A stretch of DNA of 64,000 nt, taken from assembly GCA_965659415.1 (NCBI GenBank), contig CBFHVA010000011.1, positions 22,065-86,064 of the forward strand. Reading direction: 5' to 3'. The translations under genes were made by a program, and so were the position numbers. Shown here piece after piece: positions 44,685-53,882 of the stretch. A model generated the notes under the pieces. That model did not search any database, had not been told where the DNA came from, and saw nothing but the letters and a program-made list of their open reading frames with translations. Position 1 is the first letter of the stretch. Each line of letters opens with the position of its first letter. This stretch comes from Phaeocystidibacter sp965659415. Its GTDB lineage: Bacteria; Bacteroidota; Bacteroidia; Flavobacteriales; Schleiferiaceae.

Positions 44685-45830
44685 TCAGCTTTGGGGCATC
44701 TCCAATGATAAAATCCGTGTGTAATTCTCTTTGATTCGATCCTCTGAGAATTGAATCGAAGAGCGTTGAAGATTGGTCTCTTTCTCTTGGTCGGTCAAAG
44801 GGTCATGCCAACCTTGCGATCCAATATCATTCCACGTGTAAAAGGCGTATCCTTTTTCCTTTAAAAATGGGATTAATACACTTTCAGGATGCAAGAATAC
44901 TTTCGCTCCAGCCATAAATGAAATGAACAGACTGTTCCCTGCTTCTTGCCGGCGGTGTCCAAAAATGACCAAATCTCGCTCCGTTATCATGCGGAAATAT
45001 TCATCTCGCTTCAGAAAATCCATAAGCGGATTAAACTGAGCACCAAAAAGATTTACTCCCGTTTCTAGCACTTTTGAAATGTGGTTTGCGTCTCCGTAAC
45101 TCAACGGCGCCAAAATCTCCAATTCCTTGGTATTACTCAATTTAGAGTGAATCAAATGCAATAAGTGATTGTGATTTCCGCTCGAGGAGCCGCTGTGATT
45201 GAGCAAAATACTGGTTGAACTACCCTTTGGGTGCTTACCTCTCAATTCGAGCACTGTATCAATATCCGATCGATTAAAAGCCCCGTATTGAAAGCGCAGC
45301 ATTTCAGCACGTGTGCCGATATACTTCTCGAGAAGCTGAAAATCACCTGGATTCCAAAAACAGAAGTAATCAATTCGTTGCTGGACGAAAGGCGTAAAGT
45401 GGCGATTGTAAGCCTTCAGCTGGGCCCAGCGCTTGAGTCTGCCCAAAAGCGTAGGTTTGTTGATAGTGCTTAACCATCCTCTTGGTTTATCCTCTCTCTC
45501 GTACAATTGAAATCCATGTATAACCTGGAGCAACTCGTAAAGGTCATTTCCATAAAATAGCCAGTACAAGGGTTTGTTTTGCCCAAATGACTTCACCCAT
45601 TGGATTTTCTGAAAGGTCAGAAGATGGACGTAAATTCGTTCAATGCTTAAGGAGTGCTCAAGGCAATATGACTCCCACTCCGAAGAGTGAATTACGCGTT
45701 CACTTGGTTCTAAAAACTTAAAAGGCGATGGATCTCCAAACACCACGTAGATATGGTCCGGATGAATATCATCCGCCCTTTTCATGAACGGAGTGATAAA
45801 CTTTTCATCGTTTATAAGGTGAACGAACAT
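44685..45830 (-). CDS. WecF-like (GT56) TDP-Fuc4NAc:lipid II transferase family protein
   Basis: A 381-residue glycosyltransferase of the WecF/GT56 family, which in enterobacteria adds 4-acetamido-4,6-dideoxygalactose to a lipid-linked disaccharide. The start FVHLINDEKFITPF and the YWLFYGNDLYELL segment (about 95-107) are family-like, as is LLNHSGSSSGNHNHLL with conserved SGSxxxNH (about residue 215). The ATG at 45830 lies 4 nt after the stop of the sulfotransferase, so the two form an operon. Substrate is inferred from family only; a DegT-type sugar aminotransferase nearby could supply an amino-deoxy sugar. Confidence 0.75.
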   Translation of the reverse strand: MFVHLINDEKFITPFMKRADDIHPDHIYVVFGDPSPFKFLEPSERVIHSSEWESYCLEHSLSIERIYVHLLTFQKIQWVKSFGQNKPLYWLFYGNDLYELLQVIHGFQLYEREDKPRGWLSTINKPTLLGRLKRWAQLKAYNRHFTPFVQQRIDYFCFWNPGDFQLLEKYIGTRAEMLRFQYGAFNRSDIDTVLELRGKHPKGSSTSILLNHSGSSSGNHNHLLHLIHSKLSNTKELEILAPLSYGDANHISKVLETGVNLFGAQFNPLMDFLKRDEYFRMITERDLVIFGHRRQEAGNSLFISFMAGAKVFLHPESVLIPFLKEKGYAFYTWNDIGSQGWHDPLTDQEKETNLQRSSIQFSEDRIKENYTRILSLEMPQS

Positions 45831-45834
45831 AGAC

Positions 45835-46680
45835 TTAGTGGTATCCAAAATAGTTTAAGCTCTTGCCTGCTTCGCCTTCTATAATCTCCAACTGCTGAGC
45901 CGTTAATATCTCTTTATAACGTCCGATCCGACTCGGGTCAACCGGTTCCAATGTTCGTGTTTTCCAACCTAAAGTAGCCTTGGGTTCATCGTTGAGCTTA
46001 TAGTATTCACTCATTTGTGGATGATATGTCAATCCCATGAACTCCATAAGCGGCTCCATGGCCTCTTTAGTATTCCGAACCACGTCTTCATATCGCAAGT
46101 GAACGAAACTCATCTCTCCCAAGAAGGACAATACAGATTCATTCTTTTCGTGCCAATCACGAGCAATTTCTCGGATATCGGTAGATAACTGTGGAGCGTA
46201 GGGGCTATCGTAATCCTTTGATTTGAGCTCGAGATATGAACAAATCACATCGCGCACATCTCTGACCAAGTGGATATACTTGGCCGCTGGCATTGCATCC
46301 TTGATTTCCTGAAGGTAGTCGATGTAGTAATTGTTCTTGTCTACCAAAGCCGAGGGGGTTCTCACACCTTTCTGTCGACCGTATTCTTTGTAAACCTCCT
46401 CACTCAAGGATTGAAAATCAGGCGTATCAACCGATTCGAATGCTTGCATCAACGATGACTCATCAAGATCCCAAGTTTCCATTTTCTTACTCGCCAGTAC
46501 GGCTAAGGCAAATTGCCTTCGGTTGTCCGATGAACTAAAATCCGTTTTTCTGAACTGAGGATGTAACCACTGCAAAAAGCCACATTCTGGCGGAGCCACA
46601 ACGCTCGGATGGGCGTTTAGGATAAGCCGAAACATCGACGTTCCAGAACGAGGGTTTCCTAGTATGTAGTAAAAGTCCAT
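45835..46680 (-). CDS. Sulfotransferase family protein
   Basis: A 281-residue PAPS-type sulfotransferase. The 5'-phosphosulfate loop GNPRSGTSMFR stands at residues 8-18 with the chosen ATG at 46680; an in-frame longer start at 46758 would add 26 residues without homology. The 3'-phosphate-binding part VRDVRDVICSYLELK (about 136-150) is also visible. The acceptor, carbohydrate or protein, cannot be read. First gene of a two-gene operon with the WecF-like transferase, divergent from the aminotransferase gene. Confidence 0.85.
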   Translation of the reverse strand: MDFYYILGNPRSGTSMFRLILNAHPSVVAPPECGFLQWLHPQFRKTDFSSSDNRRQFALAVLASKKMETWDLDESSLMQAFESVDTPDFQSLSEEVYKEYGRQKGVRTPSALVDKNNYYIDYLQEIKDAMPAAKYIHLVRDVRDVICSYLELKSKDYDSPYAPQLSTDIREIARDWHEKNESVLSFLGEMSFVHLRYEDVVRNTKEAMEPLMEFMGLTYHPQMSEYYKLNDEPKATLGWKTRTLEPVDPSRIGRYKEILTAQQLEIIEGEAGKSLNYFGYH

Positions 46681-46922
46681 GATTGCAATGAAGGCAAATT
46701 GAAGTATCCGAGCTGTGGTACCGTGAATTTCATGCAAGATAGTTACATCCTTGGACATCCAAGAGCCTCTTCAGACTTCATTCAAGACGTTTTGAAGTAA
46801 GTCATAAATCTGTTCCTTTCGCGTTCGTATTCGAGGCGAATAGCTAACTTGAGCCGCGGCCTAGTGAAGTGGCAAACCTATATAGGTGTCAACATGATGC
46901 AGCCTTTAACCGTTGATTTAGA

Positions 46923-48008
46923 ATGAGTGAAAAGACAATCCTAGTAACAAAACCCTTTGTACCCAATAGAAAGGTATTGGACGGTTTTTTGGATGAGGTG
47001 TGGAACCGTGAATGGTTTACGAACAATGGACCACTATTGCAGCGGTATGAGCAAGAGCTCAGCGAATACTTGGACATTGAACATTTGAGGGTAGTTGGAA
47101 ATGGTACTATTGCCCTGCAAATTGGTATCAAGGCCCTCGAACTGGAAGGTGAAATAATCACCACCCCTTTTTCTTATGTAGCCACCACTAGTTCCATTGT
47201 ATGGGAAGGTTGCAAGCCTGTTTTTGTAGATATCGATGATTCGTTGAATATCGACCCTAACAAGATTGAGCAGGCCATTAACGAAAATACCACTGCTATT
47301 CTAGCCACCCACTGCTTCGGCAACGCGTGCGATATTGACGCCATTCAAGATATTGCGGACGCACACGGATTAAAAGTGATCTACGACGCGGCACACTGTT
47401 TTGGAACCAAATACAACGGAAAGAGTATTTTGAGTTATGGCGATATCAGCACACTTAGTCTTCATGCAACCAAATTGGTACATTCTATTGAAGGCGGAGC
47501 TGTTGTTTCCAAATCGGCAGCACTAAACGACCGAGTACGCTTAATGCGAAATTTTGGTCACAATGGTCCAGAGGCGTTCTCAGGGGTAGGAATCAATGGA
47601 AAGAATTCCGAAATGCATGCGGCTGTTGGACTTACCGTTCTATCTGATGTACAGGCAATTTTAAGCTCAAGATTAATTCAATGCCAGCGTTACGACGAGC
47701 TCTTAGCTGAGCTTCCATTAAAGAAGCCTGTGGTGCATGCAAAGTGCGAACCCAACCGATCTTACTATCCGGTTATCTTCAGTAGTGAAGAGGAAGCCTT
47801 AAAGATCAAGGCCACCCTGGAAAATCACAACATTTTTACGCGCAGGTATTTCTATCCGTCATTAAATCAGCTTGAATACGTGCATTCAGAGGATCTCCCC
47901 GTATCACAGCGTGTGTCGTCTTCCATACTTTGCCTACCGCTTTACTTCGACCTCACGGAAGAAGACCAAGTGTACATCAGTGAATTGTTAAAAGAAGCCA
48001 TGAGCTAG
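46923..48008 (+). CDS. DegT/DnrJ/EryC1/StrS-family sugar aminotransferase
   Basis: A 361-residue PLP-dependent enzyme that aminates a nucleotide keto-sugar. The Schiff-base lysine is K184 in SLHATK, the cofactor Asp155 is in IYDAAH, and TTPFSYVATTSS (about 80-91) and FNxxN-like GHNGPEAFSG are family features. The N-terminus PFVPNRKVLDGFLDEVWNRE resembles 4-amino-4,6-dideoxy-sugar transaminases such as RffA/VioA, though the exact product is not fixed. The flippase gene follows after 17 nt. Together they indicate synthesis and export of an amino-sugar glycan. Confidence 0.88.
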   Translation: MSEKTILVTKPFVPNRKVLDGFLDEVWNREWFTNNGPLLQRYEQELSEYLDIEHLRVVGNGTIALQIGIKALELEGEIITTPFSYVATTSSIVWEGCKPVFVDIDDSLNIDPNKIEQAINENTTAILATHCFGNACDIDAIQDIADAHGLKVIYDAAHCFGTKYNGKSILSYGDISTLSLHATKLVHSIEGGAVVSKSAALNDRVRLMRNFGHNGPEAFSGVGINGKNSEMHAAVGLTVLSDVQAILSSRLIQCQRYDELLAELPLKKPVVHAKCEPNRSYYPVIFSSEEEALKIKATLENHNIFTRRYFYPSLNQLEYVHSEDLPVSQRVSSSILCLPLYFDLTEEDQVYISELLKEAMS

Positions 48009-48025
48009 GAGCTATTCCATTATCT

Positions 48026-49492
48026 ATGGCAACCATTAAGAAACAAAGCATCCTTGGAGCGTCCAGTTCATACGTGGGCGTTGGGATTGGTTTTCTTAAT
48101 AAGCTCGTGCTATTTCCCATTGCATTTCTGAATCAACAGGAGTATTGGGGACTGCTTGAATTTTTCGTTACCTGGGCCACCACCCTAGGCGCAATTCTCA
48201 CACTAGGCGTTCCCATTGCCTATCAACGGTTTATCCCTGGATCTTCCAGAACCGAAAAATCGGGATATTCAGCCCTGGGAAATACCATCCTTCTAGGTGG
48301 ACTTTTCCTTTTTCTGCTGCTTCTTTTTACTCAGTCTGATTTATTGATTTCTCGCGCAAGTGAACCCCTGCTGGTTCAACAAGAGTACTTCACCTTTGCT
48401 GTTATTGCCTTGGCCATGTTCTTGTGGGAATGGGGTAATGGACTCCTCGTTTCGGAAGCAAAGGCTCATGTTGGAATCGTTTGGAACACCGTGGTTCAAC
48501 GTCTCATGGTTACTGTGCTGCTCTTGCTCAAACTGTTCACCGATATGAGCATTGAACAGTTCATACATTGGGTGGCTGCCTCTTATGCGCTCACTTCTAT
48601 CAGCACACTCGTTCTCGGACTTCGCAGCTATCCGGTAAGCATTAAGATCAAGAGGCTTCCCCAACAAAAAGAGTTTTTTGAATTCTCTGGAGTGTCGGTT
48701 TTAAATAGAACTACTACCGTGGTCAACAACTCGGTAGACGTACTCATTGCGGGCATGCTTTTGCCTTTAGCCTTGGTACCCGTGCTGGCCATTGCCAAGT
48801 ATTTCAATACGGTAATACTCATTCCGGGAAGGGCTATTGCACGAGGGTCGATATCCGAAGTAGCCAAAGCTTGGAAGCAAAACGATATTGAAAAACTGGC
48901 CCTTCTATACAAGAAAGCCGCAACTACTGGTCTCATTTTGGGATTAAGCGTTTTCTCGATAATCTGGATTGGAATTGATCACGTTGTAGCCTTTCTTCCT
49001 GAAGGTTTTGAAACTCTGCCTACCGTAGTGTGGATCACTGCAGCGGGGGTGCTCTTGAACTTGAGCACGGGTGTAAACGGACACCTCATCAATCTATCGA
49101 AGTTCTACAAGATGAACTTGTGGTCAAATGTATTGGTACTCGTGTTTAGCGTGGTGGTTAACTACTTACTTATAGGTGAATATGGCTTAGTTGGGGCGGC
49201 AATTGGACTTGCACTAACTAATTTCTTCAACAATCTCATCAAAGTGTTGATTGTATGGAAAAAGGCATCCATTCATCCATTCACCCATGCCATGTTCGTT
49301 GGGCTTTTGGCTTTCTCCGGAATCTTTATTGCAAGATGGCTTCTACCTCATGCTTGGATGTACACGGGCATACTCTTCCTATTCTGGATGACTTGCCTGT
49401 GGTTTGTATGGGTGAAATGGAAATTGATTCCAGAAGTATATACCGAAATTGAGCGTATCTTACCAAAGTGGCTTACCGACAAAGGCGAATAG
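48026..49492 (+). CDS. Wzx-type polysaccharide flippase
   Basis: A 488-residue inner-membrane protein of the MOP (MATE/Wzx) superfamily with about 12-14 hydrophobic helices through the whole length. The opening KKQSILGASSSYVGVGIGFLNK and LGVPIAYQRFIPG (about 64-76) are typical of oligosaccharide flippases. It probably moves undecaprenyl-linked repeat units across the inner membrane. It lies downstream of the aminotransferase in the same operon. Its last 33 nt overlap the end of the sulfotransferase gene on the other strand. Confidence 0.88.
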   Translation: MATIKKQSILGASSSYVGVGIGFLNKLVLFPIAFLNQQEYWGLLEFFVTWATTLGAILTLGVPIAYQRFIPGSSRTEKSGYSALGNTILLGGLFLFLLLLFTQSDLLISRASEPLLVQQEYFTFAVIALAMFLWEWGNGLLVSEAKAHVGIVWNTVVQRLMVTVLLLLKLFTDMSIEQFIHWVAASYALTSISTLVLGLRSYPVSIKIKRLPQQKEFFEFSGVSVLNRTTTVVNNSVDVLIAGMLLPLALVPVLAIAKYFNTVILIPGRAIARGSISEVAKAWKQNDIEKLALLYKKAATTGLILGLSVFSIIWIGIDHVVAFLPEGFETLPTVVWITAAGVLLNLSTGVNGHLINLSKFYKMNLWSNVLVLVFSVVVNYLLIGEYGLVGAAIGLALTNFFNNLIKVLIVWKKASIHPFTHAMFVGLLAFSGIFIARWLLPHAWMYTGILFLFWMTCLWFVWVKWKLIPEVYTEIERILPKWLTDKGE

Positions 49493-50365
49493 CCTGTCGT
49501 TGTGCGGCTTGTATAATTCGGCTAAACGTTGAGCAGTCTCCGGATTAATTGGCGCATCATATGCTCGAGCGTTCTTTACGGCGGGCTCCAGGAAATTCCA
49601 ATCCGAATCAGACATTCCAATGTGTTTTAAAACCTTGTTCAAGGTATCTACGGGCTGAGTTTTGAGTTCGTTTTGCCCTAAAATGAGTAAGTCCTCCTTC
49701 TTGAAGAACTTGAGCATCTCCTCTATTTGGTCCATGTAAAACCCACGACGCACAAAACTCGGTTCTTGATGCTTCGAATCCATGTCTATGTAATCCAATT
49801 CAAGTGCAACGGCCTCCTCAAAACTTGGAAATGAATCGACTTCATAGAGCACCTTCCTGAGGTTGTTTTCTCTATCAGAAAGGTATCCGGATTGCACCAA
49901 CAAAGGAAGATGCTTCCGGGTAATCTGAAAATCTCGATACATGTTCCAAGATGAGTAGGCTCTGGAAACGGGTTCGCGAAGAATCAAAACGATTTTGGCC
50001 GAAGGATACAGTTTTGCCATGCGTTGGGCGGCACGATCGCGATACATGTAATCGGGCGTAGCATCAATGTAGTGTTGTGCTTTGCGGAACGGCGGACTAA
50101 TAAAGCGGGATTCATACCACGAAACTCCTCGGGCATAGTGATCATCTCTATCGAAGAAATGCACCTCTTTATCTATGCCTCCAGATAATTGCGGATGTTG
50201 AATCAAATAGGCGTGAAGCGAACTTGTTCCCCCTTTTTGAGCCCCAACTATAAAAACGCTCGGTGCATGAGAAGGTGCAACTCTAGCCCATTGCAATTTG
50301 GCAACGCGCTTGGCTTTGTCCCAATAACTCGGACCTTTTTGAACTTTTTGAATGGCCTTGGTCAC
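49460..50365 (-). CDS. Sulfotransferase (NST/heparan-sulfate-type domain)
   Basis: A 301-residue sulfotransferase. The PAPS loop is VGAQKGGTSSLH (about 40-51), and the 3'-phosphate site is LREPVSRAYSSWN (about 127-139), as in Sulfotransfer_1-type enzymes acting on glycans. The start chosen is GTG at 50365, which makes a GTGA overlap with the stop of the preceding sulfotransferase; an in-frame TTG further up has no support. Acceptor is unknown. Its gene end overlaps the flippase gene tail to tail. Confidence 0.87.
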   Translation of the reverse strand: MTKAIQKVQKGPSYWDKAKRVAKLQWARVAPSHAPSVFIVGAQKGGTSSLHAYLIQHPQLSGGIDKEVHFFDRDDHYARGVSWYESRFISPPFRKAQHYIDATPDYMYRDRAAQRMAKLYPSAKIVLILREPVSRAYSSWNMYRDFQITRKHLPLLVQSGYLSDRENNLRKVLYEVDSFPSFEEAVALELDYIDMDSKHQEPSFVRRGFYMDQIEEMLKFFKKEDLLILGQNELKTQPVDTLNKVLKHIGMSDSDWNFLEPAVKNARAYDAPINPETAQRLAELYKPHNDRLFAFVGKPLW

Positions 50366-51243
50366 CCCTTCGCTTTTTGAGATTTGGAAGGTGCATTCCA
50401 ATATTTGTCGATTGGCAAATGCGGGAGCAAGGCCTTGACCTTGTTGATTTCCTCATCGAAGGAGGAATACATATTCTGAAGAACTTCACGGTCCGCATCA
50501 CTCTTACCTGGAATGCTACCTGCATTTACTTTCATATACATTGGTAAGAGCATCCGTTGCAAAGCATGCGGAATGAGGGGTTGAACTTTAAGTCCGAAGC
50601 GATGAAGCCATTTGCTTTTTGTCGCCACAGATTCATTTCGATGTTCAAAGTTGTGCGTAGTGTAGAACGTCGGATCAATTTCCAGAAACTCGGCGATTTC
50701 CTTCATGCGCGCCACCTTGTTTGTCATCAAATCTTCAAAGAGGATGAACTTGACCTTATCCCGTGGATAATTCTGAAGCCACATGGGAATACTACGGCTA
50801 TACCGCCACATGTGTTCAACATTTTCTCTATTGACGTAAGCGGCTAGTTCTTCATCCACATTGTGAATTCTGTAGCGCTCCATTTTGTAATGGCTATACA
50901 TCTGCTGCGCAGGGTGGCGTAAGGAGAAAATCACCTTGGGCACTTCGGGAAGCTCTTGAAATCCCTTCACGGCATTCTCCGAATAGAGATACGCTGCAGT
51001 AGCTTCAAAGGCTAACTGATCCGCTGGGCAATGAGAAAAGTACTCCGCATAACGATCGAGGGAATGCTCCAAGTAATTCGCATGGCTGTTGAATCGATTC
51101 ACCTTGCCTCCAAAGAAGAAAGTTTCCTTCACCTTAGAGCCAGTAACCTCTGGATGAGCGGCTAACCAAAAATACAATGAGCTCGTTCCACTCTTTGGCG
51201 CTCCTCCAATAATAAAGTCGGGAAACCGATTCAAATTGTTCAT
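50362..51243 (-). CDS. Sulfotransferase (NST/heparan-sulfate-type domain)
   Basis: A 293-residue sulfotransferase, second of a coupled pair and related to its neighbour. PAPS loop GGAPKSGTSSLYFWL (about 13-27), then KETFFFGG (about 39-46) and the 3'-phosphate site SLRHPAQQMYSHYK (about 107-120). Both the loop and the KE-x-FF motif resemble eukaryotic heparan sulfate sulfotransferases. The pair with a GTGA junction suggests that the same glycan is sulfated at two positions. Confidence 0.88.
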   Translation of the reverse strand: MNNLNRFPDFIIGGAPKSGTSSLYFWLAAHPEVTGSKVKETFFFGGKVNRFNSHANYLEHSLDRYAEYFSHCPADQLAFEATAAYLYSENAVKGFQELPEVPKVIFSLRHPAQQMYSHYKMERYRIHNVDEELAAYVNRENVEHMWRYSRSIPMWLQNYPRDKVKFILFEDLMTNKVARMKEIAEFLEIDPTFYTTHNFEHRNESVATKSKWLHRFGLKVQPLIPHALQRMLLPMYMKVNAGSIPGKSDADREVLQNMYSSFDEEINKVKALLPHLPIDKYWNAPSKSQKAKG

Positions 51244-51343
51244 CGGCCAAAATTAACTAATGTTCACAGATGATGTAGCATAATTACGAGGTATGACCCC
51301 GATAGATTTAGTACTATTGTGTTAAACTTAGAATACTTCAAAC

Positions 51344-53842
51344 ATGCGCTCATCGTATTTGAAATGGCTTCTGCCCGTACTCGCACTCATTCTTGCGAAT
51401 CTGGTTTATTTCTACCCTGCTCTACAAGGAAAAACACTGATTCAAGATGATATCTTACTAGGGAAATCCAAATCGAAAGAAATTGTGGATTACCGCGAGT
51501 CAATGGGTGAAGAGCCGCTCTGGACGAATAGCATGTTCAGCGGAATGCCGGCCTTTCAGCTTTCCATCAAATACCCGAATAACTTTCTCACCTACGTTCA
51601 AACGACCATTCGCACCTTATTGGTGAAGAACAGTTCCATTTACATCATTGCTTCAATGATGATTGGCATGTTCTTCCTCCTGCGTACACATAAAGTTGAT
51701 CCCTGGATAGCTGTTGCTGGAGCCATTGCGCTCGGCTTTTCAGCCTTCTTTATTATTTCGATGGAAGCCGGCCACAACGCTAAGGTGAGAACAGCGGTCT
51801 ATATCGCACCCATACTGATGGGCGTGCTTCTCACACTGCGAGGTAAACATCTTTTGGGATTTGCTTTAACAGCCTTAATGGTTGGTTTGAGTATTAACTC
51901 CAATCACTTTCAAATTACATACTACACGGGCTTTATTATTCTACCTATCCTGATCGTTTACGGTATTGCCGCTTTCAAGGAGAAAGCCATTACTCTTTTT
52001 GTAAAACGAGGACTCATTCTGCTAGCCGCAGCAGTGGTAGGTGTTGGACCTAATATTGGGAATATTTGGAGTACCATGTCGTACACCAAGGAAACCATGC
52101 GAGGTGGACATTCAGCGTTGGTTGAGAATTCACCCGAAGCTCAAAATCAGACGAGCACAGCAGAAGGATTGTCGTTCGACTATGCCATGGGATGGAGCAT
52201 GACTAAGGCGGAGACCTTCAATCTATTCATCCCGATGTTTGCAGGAGGTGGACTCAAAGAGGACTACACTGGAACGGATGTGTATAACGACCTGACGGGT
52301 GGAAGAAAACTTCCTGCTGCACAAGAAAGCCAGTACAATCAACTGTTGGGTGTTATCTTCTATTGGGGAGAAAGCATGACTAACGGAGCCTATTATCTAG
52401 GTGCAGTCATTGTGTTCCTCTTTTTCTTGGGTATGGTAGTAGTGTCAGGAAAAACGCGTCAATGGGTACTAGCTAGTCTCATCATCGCCTTGTTCCTGGC
52501 TTGGGGTAAACACTTTGAGTCTTTGAATCGATTCTTGTTCGAAACGCTTCCTTTTTACAACAAGTTCCGCGTGCCGAGCATGGCTGTGGTGATTGTTTGT
52601 GTCCTCATTCCTTTCATGAGTTTTATTGGACTCCAACGCTGGATTGAATTGGCCAAGGAGAATAAGGCTGATGCAAAGAAGAAATTGCTTTTGGCTTTTT
52701 ATATCACAGGAGGAATTGCCGCCGTGATTTTCCTCATTGGTCCTTCTCTGTTCGACGTAGTCCCAGATCCACAAGGTCTTGAAGCTCAAATTGCGCGATA
52801 CCGCCTTCCATTGAGCCTTGCAGATGTCGAAGATGCTCGTGAATCGCTTATGCGCCAATCTGCACTCACTTCCTTGTTGTTTGTTGCTGCAACATTTGGA
52901 GTCTTGTTCCTTTATAATAACGGTCGCTTGAAGGCACCTGTATTATCGGCTGCAATTATAGCCCTGGTACTCGTTGACCTATGGTCGTTTGACAAAGATC
53001 TCTTGAATGCTGATTCATTCGTTGAGCAGCGAGAATATCAAAATGAGTTCAGACCAAGTGCTGCCGATCAGTTTATTTTAAAAGATACCGACCCTCATTT
53101 TAGAGTTTGGAACACCACAGCGCCTCTCACGAGTGACTCAAAAACGAGCTACTTCCATAAGTCCATTGGCGGTTACCACGGTGCCAAGTTAGCCAGATAT
53201 CAGGATTTGATTGATCAACAACTATCTCAGAACAACATCAATGCATTCAATATGCTCAACACCAAGTGGATAATTTATCAATCCAACAATGGAGAGCTTT
53301 TGGCTGACGCGAACCCACAGGCGGCCGGCAATGCATGGTTCCCGAAAGAGGTTCTGTGGGCTGATAGTCCGGTAGAAGAAATGGCCTTACTCACCGATTT
53401 TAATGCCACTCAACAGGTGGTGGTGAACGAATCCATGCGTGGTGAAATTGAAAATGCCGTAAGTACGGATTCCACGCTTAACCATTCCATTGCGCTCACA
53501 TCTTATAATCCGAAAGAGTTGAAATACGCCGCTAATGTGCAAGGCGGACCAGCACTGGCCGTTTTCTCTGAAATATGGTATGATGCACCAGGACAACCAT
53601 GGAAGCTCTACGTGGATGGAAACGAGGTTGAACTGCACCGAGTAAACTACCTACTCCGTTCGGCTGTACTTCCAGCAGGCGAGCACGAGGTTGTTATGCG
53701 CTTTGAACCGGAAACCTACTATGCTGGAGAGCAAATTAACCTGGTCTTCTCCATAGTGATGATTTTGGGTCTAGGTGGTGCATTGTTCTTTGAGTGGAAG
53801 AATAAGGGGAAGTCGGAAGATAAAACGGTCTCAAAGGATTAG
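51344..53842 (+). CDS. YfhO-family membrane protein
   Basis: An 832-residue inner-membrane protein with about 12 hydrophobic helices and a C-terminal soluble domain followed by a last helix (about 805-825). The beginning VYFYPALQGKTLIQDDI and the SMFSGMPAFQLS segment (about 66-77) are hallmarks of the YfhO family, which in Gram-positives is linked to glycosylation of lipoteichoic acid. In Bacteroidota the role is not established; lipid-linked sugar transfer on the periplasmic side is a reasonable inference. A TACTATTG (51312-51319) resembles the -7 box with one mismatch. Confidence 0.88.
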   Translation: MRSSYLKWLLPVLALILANLVYFYPALQGKTLIQDDILLGKSKSKEIVDYRESMGEEPLWTNSMFSGMPAFQLSIKYPNNFLTYVQTTIRTLLVKNSSIYIIASMMIGMFFLLRTHKVDPWIAVAGAIALGFSAFFIISMEAGHNAKVRTAVYIAPILMGVLLTLRGKHLLGFALTALMVGLSINSNHFQITYYTGFIILPILIVYGIAAFKEKAITLFVKRGLILLAAAVVGVGPNIGNIWSTMSYTKETMRGGHSALVENSPEAQNQTSTAEGLSFDYAMGWSMTKAETFNLFIPMFAGGGLKEDYTGTDVYNDLTGGRKLPAAQESQYNQLLGVIFYWGESMTNGAYYLGAVIVFLFFLGMVVVSGKTRQWVLASLIIALFLAWGKHFESLNRFLFETLPFYNKFRVPSMAVVIVCVLIPFMSFIGLQRWIELAKENKADAKKKLLLAFYITGGIAAVIFLIGPSLFDVVPDPQGLEAQIARYRLPLSLADVEDARESLMRQSALTSLLFVAATFGVLFLYNNGRLKAPVLSAAIIALVLVDLWSFDKDLLNADSFVEQREYQNEFRPSAADQFILKDTDPHFRVWNTTAPLTSDSKTSYFHKSIGGYHGAKLARYQDLIDQQLSQNNINAFNMLNTKWIIYQSNNGELLADANPQAAGNAWFPKEVLWADSPVEEMALLTDFNATQQVVVNESMRGEIENAVSTDSTLNHSIALTSYNPKELKYAANVQGGPALAVFSEIWYDAPGQPWKLYVDGNEVELHRVNYLLRSAVLPAGEHEVVMRFEPETYYAGEQINLVFSIVMILGLGGALFFEWKNKGKSEDKTVSKD

Positions 53843-53882
53843 AGTATCACTCCTTTGAACTCCTCAATTGAGATAAGAAGTT

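Noticed and set aside
46681..46758. Upstream start of the first sulfotransferase
   Set aside because: The added 26 residues lie before the PAPS-binding strand that normally starts these proteins; the ATG at 46680 fits better, though the longer form is not excluded.
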